A DNA stretch of 59,576 nt from a virus. The stretch covers positions 1 through 59,576 of IMG/VR virus record IMGVR_UViG_3300027883_000006; one strand, 5' to 3'. A program made the position numbers and the translations under genes. The notes beneath the pieces are model-generated. The model worked only from the letters and a program-made list of their open reading frames with translations, made no database searches and had not been told where the DNA came from. Positions 14,996-21,802 of the stretch are shown here, piece by piece (positions within the stretch are counted from its first letter, which is position 1; each line of letters opens with the position of its first letter).

Positions 14996-16249
14996 ATGGC
15001 TTACGTAGCAAAGGACGATATAATAGCATTTATTGACGGGGGATCAAACTTCATTCAAGGAAATTCACAGACATATGATATCATATTATATAAAGATTTT
15101 ATAGGATCTGTATTGAATTTAAATCAACCAACATCATTTAATGTTGCTCTTTACGTTGAAGATAAAAAAGTTTTGCAATTTTCAAGACCTTCTATTTCAG
15201 GAGTTTCTGTTGATTTAGACGTTGATTTAGTAGACGATACAGGTAAAATAAGTTTTAATATTAACGAAACTAACTCAACTCACTTGTCATCTGGTAGATT
15301 ATATGCACAGATAAGCGTATACTACGAAAACTATTATCCGCAACCTAAAAACTACGTATTCCCAAGACTATTACTTGGAGACGTTATTAACAATCCAGTA
15401 ATAGACAATGGAGATCCATCTGGAGAAACAGGTGGAGGAACTACTACAATAATACAAGCACCTTCTAGTACGGGAACGTTTACAATACAAGAGATCGATG
15501 GTTCTAATCCAACGGCACCTGGGTATTTAACAGTTGATTCCCATTACCCAATGGCAGTTAAAACTATAATATTTAGAAACTTAAATTCAAACAACACTAG
15601 ATTAACAACTCTAGAAAACTTTTTAGAGAAAAGAATAACTAATGATAAAATAAGTGGAGTAATTACAATAATAGATCAATCGGATTCAAACCTGTACGCT
15701 ATTTATAAAATAGAGACATGGGAAAGAGTTGATATTACCTCGGGAAATGGAATTGACGATGACAGCGATGGTATAAAGGTACATGTAACAATGGAAGCGG
15801 CATCAGCAGGGCCTGGTGTTACAAAAACAGAATGGGAAATAGATCAAGAAGTAACATATACGCTAGATGCACATGCTGCCGGAAGCACTTTTAATTTTGA
15901 AGGAGGCGGAGCTGCTAGTGAAAGTGGTATCTTAACGTACGTTGATAAGAATATAAACCCATCAGCATCTGTAGGAAATCATTCTGCAACAGGAATACTA
16001 ATAACGTATTCACCATATCAAGATTCTTATGTTATGGTTGAAGTAAACGGACTTAGTGTTGAAGTTGGAGATGGAACTAAAGACAAAGACGCGTATTTTT
16101 CAGGTAATAGCGGATTAGCGGCTGCAAGCGTTGAAGAGATTAGATCAGGAGATCAATTATATTGGAATGGAGATATTGCAGGGTATGAATTAGAAATCGG
16201 AGACGAGATCAATTTAATATACGAAGCAAAATCCGACGATCTAAGGTAA
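14996..16249 (+). CDS. Tail-fibre-like protein with shared C-terminal module
   Basis: The 417-residue protein is beta-rich with low Cys and few charged helices, as expected for a virion fibre. The N-terminal third resembles a baseplate-upper-protein fold (YDIILYKDFIGSVLNLNQPT). A Gly/Thr linker (SGETGGGTTT, about 140) leads to a middle domain. The last 85 residues (ATGILITYSPYQDSYVMVEV through LEIGDEINLIYEAK) are clearly homologous to the end of the protein at 21004-21768. This shared module may be a receptor-binding or trimerising head. A weak terminator follows at 16301. Assignment to the tail is by composition and neighbours. Confidence 0.7.
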   Translation: MAYVAKDDIIAFIDGGSNFIQGNSQTYDIILYKDFIGSVLNLNQPTSFNVALYVEDKKVLQFSRPSISGVSVDLDVDLVDDTGKISFNINETNSTHLSSGRLYAQISVYYENYYPQPKNYVFPRLLLGDVINNPVIDNGDPSGETGGGTTTIIQAPSSTGTFTIQEIDGSNPTAPGYLTVDSHYPMAVKTIIFRNLNSNNTRLTTLENFLEKRITNDKISGVITIIDQSDSNLYAIYKIETWERVDITSGNGIDDDSDGIKVHVTMEAASAGPGVTKTEWEIDQEVTYTLDAHAAGSTFNFEGGGAASESGILTYVDKNINPSASVGNHSATGILITYSPYQDSYVMVEVNGLSVEVGDGTKDKDAYFSGNSGLAAASVEEIRSGDQLYWNGDIAGYELEIGDEINLIYEAKSDDLR

Positions 16250-16263
16250 TAATATCCTAATTC

Positions 16264-16277
16264 ACGTGTGCACACGT
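16264..16277. repeat. Perfect 14-bp palindrome between fibre genes
   Basis: ACGTGTGCACACGT is self-complementary and lies 15 bases after the stop of the fibre gene at 14996. It may be an operator or part of a transcript-end structure. Confidence 0.45.
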
Positions 16278-16300
16278 ATACCTCATCTTTAATAGGGAAA

Positions 16301-16321
16301 ATGGGAAAAACCCAATTTTTT
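16301..16321 (+). terminator. Weak hairpin terminator
   Basis: A short stem TGGG/CCCA around five A residues is followed by ATTTTTT. The stem is only four to five pairs, so this is a weak candidate for the end of the 14996 transcript. Confidence 0.4.
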
Positions 16322-16434
16322 GAATTCTATTAACATATTACGTCCAAATATGACAATTATTACAACTTAACAAGAATATATAATTCACTAACGACAATAA
16401 GGTTGTTAGGCCAAAATATAATAAATAAAATAAT

Positions 16435-18207
16435 ATGGCACAAATTCGTTCAAAACAAATTAAGGATTTCTTAAGCACAGTAAACTGGGCAGCTACATCT
16501 TCTTTTGAGATTGCAAACACATCTGACATCGCAAAGTACGTTGGTGATGAGATAGTTGCAGCTCAAACGGAATTAGACGCATCAATTGACTCTTTAGAAG
16601 TTGCTTTAGCTGGTGAAGTATCAGCTACAAACACAGACGTTTCTAGATTAGAAGGAGATTTATCTACTGAACAATCAAGAGCTGAAGGTGCTGAATCAAC
16701 GTTACAATCTAACATTGATGCAGAAAATGCAAGAATCGACGCAATCTTATTAGCAGCTGATGCTGATAAAGATACATTCGTTGAGGTTGTTTCTTTAATC
16801 AATGCTGTTGATTTAGAAAATGATAACGCTTTAGGAGCGGTAATCGTTGACTTAAACAATGAGATCTCTGCAACTAACGCAGATTTCACAAGCATTAACT
16901 TAGCAATCTCTCAAGAGATCGCTGCAACAAACGCTGACTTTACAAGAGTTGAAGGAGAATTATCTGCAGAGATTGCAGCTACTAACTCTGACTTCACTTC
17001 TTTAGAGGCTAAGCATGACGCTGAAATGTCTGCTGAGGAATTAGCAAGAGAGCAAGCTGACACTGCATTACAATCTGCTTTAGACAATGAAATCGCATCT
17101 ACTAATTCTGATGTTACTTCTATTGACTTAAGATTAGGAGAAGTATCTGGAGATTTAGTTGATGAAGTATCTGACTTAAGAGTTGAATTAGACGCTGAAG
17201 TTTTAGCTACTAATGGAGACGTTACAAGAATTGATTCTGCACTAGCTGCTGAAATCGCTTCTACTAACTCTGACTTTACAAGAGTTGAAGGAGAATTAGC
17301 TGCAGAAATTGCATCTACTAATTCTGACTTCGTAAGAGTTGAAGCTGCTTATGCTGCTGCTGACTCAACGTTACAAGCTAACATTGATGCAGAAAACGCA
17401 AGAATCGACGCAATCTTATTAGCTGCTGACGCTGACAAAGATACATTCGTTGAGGTTGTTTCTTTAATCAACGCTGTTGATACTGTAAATGATAACGCTT
17501 TAGCTGTAGTAATTTCTAACTTAAACGCTGAAATCGCTGCTACTGATTCTGATATCACTAGTATCAATTCTGCTTTATCTGCTGAAATCGCTGCTACTAA
17601 CTCTGATGTTACTAGAATCGATACTGCTTTATCTGCTGAAATCGCTGCTACTAATTCTGATGTTATTTCTTTAGAAGGAGCTATCACTGCTGAATTTACT
17701 TCAATCGATACGAGAGTATCAGAGGTTGAAGCTGGTTTAGTTGATGAAATCGCTGCTACTAACGCAGACTTTACTTCATTAGAAGCTAAGCATGACGCTG
17801 AAATGGCTGCTGAGGAATTAGCAAGAGATCAAGCTGATTCTGATTTACAATCTCAGTTAAACGCTGAAATCGTTGCTACTAACGCTGACGTTACAAGAAT
17901 TGATTCTGCACTAGCTGCTGAAATCGCTTCTACTGACGCTGAGCAATCAGTTCAAGACGGTAGATTAGATGTATTAGAAGCTGCTATCATCGAAGATGAT
18001 CAAATGGCTACTGAAACATTCGCTGGAGCTGGATTAGTTTACAGTTTAGCACACCCTGTACAAGAAGACCAATCATCTTTAGTAGATGTATTTGTTAACG
18101 GACACAGAGTATTTGTTCAAACAGTTGCAGGACCACAGGTTACTTTATCTAACCCAGGTTATGTAATTGATGCACAAGACGAAGTAGTATTCGTTTACCA
18201 ACACTAA
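16435..18207 (+). CDS. Long coiled-coil tail fibre
   Basis: The 590-residue protein is almost entirely a repetitive coiled coil built on units such as SALAAEIASTNSDFTRVEGE, with Leu, Ile, Val and Ala in heptad positions. It resembles trimeric stalks of phage fibres and trimeric autotransporters. A 134-base segment (16696 on and 17365 on) is duplicated, giving the repeat AENARIDAILLAADADKDTF twice. The last 60 residues form a beta-rich cap (LVDVFVNGHRVFVQ ... DEVVFVYQH) that loosely resembles the C-terminal module of the two flanking fibre proteins. It ends in a strong terminator, so it may be a separate transcript. A fibre shaft is the best reading. Confidence 0.75.
   Translation: MAQIRSKQIKDFLSTVNWAATSSFEIANTSDIAKYVGDEIVAAQTELDASIDSLEVALAGEVSATNTDVSRLEGDLSTEQSRAEGAESTLQSNIDAENARIDAILLAADADKDTFVEVVSLINAVDLENDNALGAVIVDLNNEISATNADFTSINLAISQEIAATNADFTRVEGELSAEIAATNSDFTSLEAKHDAEMSAEELAREQADTALQSALDNEIASTNSDVTSIDLRLGEVSGDLVDEVSDLRVELDAEVLATNGDVTRIDSALAAEIASTNSDFTRVEGELAAEIASTNSDFVRVEAAYAAADSTLQANIDAENARIDAILLAADADKDTFVEVVSLINAVDTVNDNALAVVISNLNAEIAATDSDITSINSALSAEIAATNSDVTRIDTALSAEIAATNSDVISLEGAITAEFTSIDTRVSEVEAGLVDEIAATNADFTSLEAKHDAEMAAEELARDQADSDLQSQLNAEIVATNADVTRIDSALAAEIASTDAEQSVQDGRLDVLEAAIIEDDQMATETFAGAGLVYSLAHPVQEDQSSLVDVFVNGHRVFVQTVAGPQVTLSNPGYVIDAQDEVVFVYQH
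16696..17500 (+). repeat. Duplicated segment inside the coiled-coil fibre gene
   Basis: About 135 bases beginning at 16696 recur, with few changes, beginning at 17365 (offset 669 bases). Both encode AENARIDAILLAADADKDTF and the residues that follow. Confidence 0.65.
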
Positions 18208-18247
18208 GAAGAAAAATACGAAAGTATTAATTCATAGTTTTTAAATT

Positions 18248-18280
18248 AAGGGTCCTCTAACGGGGACCCTTTCTTTTTTT
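18248..18280 (+). terminator. Hairpin terminator after the coiled-coil fibre
   Basis: An 8-bp stem AAGGGTCC/GGACCCTT (18248-18255, 18264-18271) is followed by CTTTTTTT. Confidence 0.8.
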
Positions 18281-18312
18281 AATATATAGATATAATAAAT
18301 AAAGTATAATTT

Positions 18313-19509
18313 ATGAAAGTAGGAATTATAATATCCCTAACAAAGGAATATGAAAGCATGTGGATCAACGGCATTAAATTAAATGCGCTGAACCTATCTA
18401 AAATGTTAAACCAAATAGAAGGACTTGATGTTTATATTTTAGACGCAGCTAAGAATGTTTCTGATTTAACTAAAGTAAACTGGGATTATAATAAATATAA
18501 AATCGCAAAATTTACAGCGATGGAGAATGAGATAGACTTAATGTTTATGGTAGGTGCTTCTTTGCCTACAAGTAGGATATCTTTAATGAAAAGCAAAAAT
18601 CCAAATTTAAAAGTAGTAAAATACCAATGTGGAAATAGTTATGTAGTTGACATGGAACGAGTAATGTTTGATACAATTACCGAGTCAATGGTTCCTTCAT
18701 GGGATGGAGGCCACGACGAAACATGGGTAATACCTCAACAGGAATATCAAAACCTAGAATACTTTAAAACAATATACAGACAAGAGGATTCTCAGATAAA
18801 AACAGTTCCTTTCATATGGGACCCTGAGCCGCTTGATGAATTTAATAAATTACTAAAACGTGCCGGCAAATTGATTCCGGGATATATTCCAAAGGATGCT
18901 AAAGATAAAAAGTTATCTGTAATGGAACCAAATATAAATGTTGTTAAATATTCATTGATGACTATCATGATCGCTGAAAGAGTTTTTAGAGAATCCGGTA
19001 AAAACGCGTTTAAACAAATATACATAGGATCTGGCAAGAAATTACTAAAGAATAAATACTATTTATCGATGATTAAGAATTTCGACATAGTTAACTCTCC
19101 AGATAACAAAATAAAGTATGTTGGAAGGTACCCAGTATCGACGTTCTTAGCAAGTGAAACCGACATAGTCTTATCACACCAATGGGAAAACCCATTAAAC
19201 TATGCATACTTAGACGCACTCTATTTTGGGTACCCTATAGTGCACAATGCAGACATGATAAAGGATGCAGGATATTATTATGAAGGATTTAATATATCAC
19301 AAGGAGCCGATCAATTAAAATTGGCACTTGAGGAACATGACAATAACCTAGATCAATATAATGAAAACAGTAAAAAAGTATTAGACCGTTATTTGTCAAC
19401 TAACGCGGATCTGGTAGATACATATAAAAAGTTAATAGATAATTTATTTAAACCAGGAACACATGAATTATCTTATAAATATAATTGGAAAACAAACCTA
19501 TATAAATAA
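18313..19509 (+). CDS. DUF2827-like putative glycosyltransferase
   Basis: The 398-residue protein begins MKVGIIISLTKEYESMWING, the start typical of the DUF2827 family, whose members look like GT-B-fold glycosyltransferases. The second half has the features of a nucleotide-sugar-binding Rossmann domain (IKYVGRYPVSTFLASETDIV, then ALYFGYPIVHNADMIKD with the Glu-rich region after it). It would transfer a sugar from an activated donor in the cytoplasm. It overlaps the start of a GT2 gene by one base and sits within the fibre island, so the acceptor may be a fibre protein; a cell-surface glycan is the alternative. Confidence 0.7.
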   Translation: MKVGIIISLTKEYESMWINGIKLNALNLSKMLNQIEGLDVYILDAAKNVSDLTKVNWDYNKYKIAKFTAMENEIDLMFMVGASLPTSRISLMKSKNPNLKVVKYQCGNSYVVDMERVMFDTITESMVPSWDGGHDETWVIPQQEYQNLEYFKTIYRQEDSQIKTVPFIWDPEPLDEFNKLLKRAGKLIPGYIPKDAKDKKLSVMEPNINVVKYSLMTIMIAERVFRESGKNAFKQIYIGSGKKLLKNKYYLSMIKNFDIVNSPDNKIKYVGRYPVSTFLASETDIVLSHQWENPLNYAYLDALYFGYPIVHNADMIKDAGYYYEGFNISQGADQLKLALEEHDNNLDQYNENSKKVLDRYLSTNADLVDTYKKLIDNLFKPGTHELSYKYNWKTNLYK

Positions 19510-20291
19510 TGAGCAATTTTAAAGAAATATTCGAATCACTAAACAAGATAAAAATATCTATAGTGATGCAAGTAAACCTAGAAAACTACGAAAATTCAAG
19601 AAAAGATCCTATTGGTAAATTTCACAGGGCAGTCGAAAGTTTTCAAAACCAAACATATAAAAACTGCGAACTTATTATAGTAGCAGATGGGTGTAATAAA
19701 ACACATCAACTATTTAATAGATCACACAAGAACACACCAAATATAAAACTAATATATTTCGATAGAACAGACACTCCTCAAATGTACGAGGAAATAGAAG
19801 ATAAAGGAAGATATTATAGAGGATTCGGTAGAAGACTAGGTGCAGCTGCAGCAACCGGCCACGTTGTAATGTATATGGATTCAGATGATTTTTTAATGCC
19901 AAACGCAACGATGACATCTCTTTTATATTTTAACGCAAACCCAGAAAAAGATTGGTGGATAAATACCTCATGGTTTGATCATGAGTCTGTTTCAACTGAG
20001 CTAGCTAATGGGAATGCTATATTAGATCCTTCAGAAACACCGGCAATTCAGATAGAAGGTTTACCAGAGGCATGGAAGCCAATTCAAGTAAAACCAGACA
20101 GACAGATAATGGCACCTTGGTTATTTATGCACAAATCTAATTTATCAACAAAATGGAGAGATATTATCTCTAAAGACACGTCAGAAGATGTAGACTTTTA
20201 TACGAGATTGCAATCAGAATATCCTAATGGTATTGCGTATCAGGCACCTGTTTATGTAAGATGTCATCTAACTAATAAGTGGGACGTTTAA
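19509..20291 (+). CDS. Family 2 glycosyltransferase
   Basis: The 260-residue protein is a GT-A fold, family 2-like transferase. The N-terminal strand ISIVMQVNLENYENSR, the QNQTYKNCELIIVADGC segment and the metal/nucleotide motif MDSDDF are in the expected order, and ERMY-like RRLGAAAATGHVV precedes the DxD. There is no membrane segment, so it is soluble. Its start coincides with the stop of the DUF2827 gene, and its stop overlaps by four bases with that of the opposing J-domain gene. With two other transferases and two oxygenases in the island, modification of fibre proteins is a reasonable guess. Confidence 0.85.
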   Translation: MSNFKEIFESLNKIKISIVMQVNLENYENSRKDPIGKFHRAVESFQNQTYKNCELIIVADGCNKTHQLFNRSHKNTPNIKLIYFDRTDTPQMYEEIEDKGRYYRGFGRRLGAAAATGHVVMYMDSDDFLMPNATMTSLLYFNANPEKDWWINTSWFDHESVSTELANGNAILDPSETPAIQIEGLPEAWKPIQVKPDRQIMAPWLFMHKSNLSTKWRDIISKDTSEDVDFYTRLQSEYPNGIAYQAPVYVRCHLTNKWDV

Positions 20292-20878
20292 CGATTCTTT
20301 AAACTATCCATAAATATAGAAGCACAGCTTTCTAAATACCCTTTCTTGGCATCAGTGTCGGAGAGGGTATACCATTTATAAGCCATAGATCCTTCAAACT
20401 GGTTAATAGTATTTTTAATAGATTCTATATTATTATTAATGTTAATAAATTGCTCATCGCTTAATTCCGGAATTTCAACATCCAGTTCCATAGCAACTTT
20501 CAACAACAATCCCCAATCGTATGTTTGGTTAGAAGTATTGAGATCTTCATAGCATTTTTTTAAAAATGTAGCTTCTCTTTCAGAGTAAGAATCATCTAAT
20601 TTATCCGGATGGCATAATACTGCTATCTTTCTAAAAAGCTTTTTAAAGAGCTTGTCTTCAAATTTTACAACAAGTTCTTCATCAATTTTTTTAATAGGAG
20701 GTGCTCCTTCTGGTGGAGTGAGAGCTGTTAGTGCAACCTCATTATGATCGTGCATCGCGTCCCTAAACATACCTTCCGCATCACTAGAAATAGTTTTTAC
20801 GTCATCTAATGTTTCTCTAAAATATATGTAATCTCTAACTATCTTCTTAGTAATACTATTCATTATACTATTTATCAT
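20288..20878 (-). CDS. J-domain protein on the opposite strand
   Basis: The 196-residue protein has a central J-domain core, KLFRKIAVLCHPDKLDD, with the HPD motif at His90-Pro91-Asp92 followed by a helix containing LKKCYEDLN. J-domains stimulate Hsp70 (DnaK) ATPase. The flanks (first 70 and last 60 residues) are helical and unrecognised. It is the only minus-strand gene between 7 kb and the window end. It converges on the glycosyltransferase gene with a four-base overlap and diverges from the fibre gene at 21004. It may recruit host DnaK for fibre folding. The 125 bases to its right must hold both promoters. Confidence 0.75.
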   Translation of the reverse strand: MINSIMNSITKKIVRDYIYFRETLDDVKTISSDAEGMFRDAMHDHNEVALTALTPPEGAPPIKKIDEELVVKFEDKLFKKLFRKIAVLCHPDKLDDSYSEREATFLKKCYEDLNTSNQTYDWGLLLKVAMELDVEIPELSDEQFININNNIESIKNTINQFEGSMAYKWYTLSDTDAKKGYLESCASIFMDSLKNR

Positions 20879-21003
20879 AATTATATTACCATATTATGGC
20901 AGTATATAGACATTACGTCCTTTTAATCATGATATATAGAATTGATAAATTAGGTTAAACAGCCTCTTTTAAATTATAAAAAAATAAAAAAAATTAAAAA
21001 TCT
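20879..21003. promoter_or_regulatory. Divergent promoter region between J-domain and fibre genes
   Basis: These 125 AT-rich bases must serve both directions. They contain ATTACGTCC at 20912-20920, a 9-mer that also lies at 16337-16345. The two copies are 92 and 98 bases upstream of fibre start codons. No TATATTTA-type early box is present, consistent with later expression. Confidence 0.35.
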
Positions 21004-21768
21004 ATGTCACAATTAAAAATTAAGCAAATCGAAGGCTTACAGACAAAGTTAGAGTCTATCGATTCTCAACTGGCATCAGGATCTTTAAAATCAAGTTACG
21101 AACAAGCTGCTCATGGTTTTGCAGCAGGGAATGTTATTGCATTCTTTAACGGTTCTTGGGTTTTAGCAGATTCTAAAACTGCCGACAAATTGGGAAGATT
21201 AGTAGTTGAAGAAGCTACTGATGATTCTAATTTTATTGCAGTACAAATTGGTAACATTGAAGTATCAACTTGGAATTTAACTCCAGGTACTTTTTACGTA
21301 GTTGATGAATCTGATTCAGGTTCTATCTCAGCGTTTGTGAATGCTTCTGATCCAGTGTATGCATACAGCAATCCAGTTTTACAAGCGATTTCAGCAACAA
21401 AAGCACAAGTATTACCATGGAGACCAAGTTTAGGTCCAACTCAGGTAGCACAAGGTACTGAATACACACAGGCTGATTTAGCACCTCTTGCATCTAACGG
21501 AGATGAATCAGCAACAGGTATTACATTAGACTATACTCCTTTCGCAGATTCAACTGTACAGGTTTATATTAACGGTGTAGCTGTTACTGAAACTTACGGA
21601 GAAAAAACAGGAGATGTATATTTCTCTAACAACGCAGGTATCACTGCCAAATCTGTTGCAGATTTAGAAGCTGGTGATGAACTGTTTTGGAATTCAAATT
21701 TCGCAGGATATGAAATCGGAGGAGGAGATCTTTTCGATATAGTATACGAGAAAAACTCATTAGACTAA
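21004..21768 (+). CDS. Fibre protein with shared C-terminal module
   Basis: The 254-residue protein starts with a helical anchor (MSQLKIKQIEGLQTKLESID) like the N terminus of the coiled-coil fibre (MAQIRSKQIKDFLS), suggesting attachment to the same baseplate or fibre partner. A middle beta-rich domain (about 35-140) follows. The C-terminal 85 residues (ATGITLDYTPFADSTVQVYI through GGGDLFDIVYEKN) are homologous to the end of the 14996 protein. It precedes the first collagen-like gene by 34 bases and may be its adaptor or tip. Tail location is inferred. Confidence 0.7.
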   Translation: MSQLKIKQIEGLQTKLESIDSQLASGSLKSSYEQAAHGFAAGNVIAFFNGSWVLADSKTADKLGRLVVEEATDDSNFIAVQIGNIEVSTWNLTPGTFYVVDESDSGSISAFVNASDPVYAYSNPVLQAISATKAQVLPWRPSLGPTQVAQGTEYTQADLAPLASNGDESATGITLDYTPFADSTVQVYINGVAVTETYGEKTGDVYFSNNAGITAKSVADLEAGDELFWNSNFAGYEIGGGDLFDIVYEKNSLD

Positions 21769-21802
21769 TAAAAACAAAAACAAAAATAAAGTAAATTAAA
21801 CT

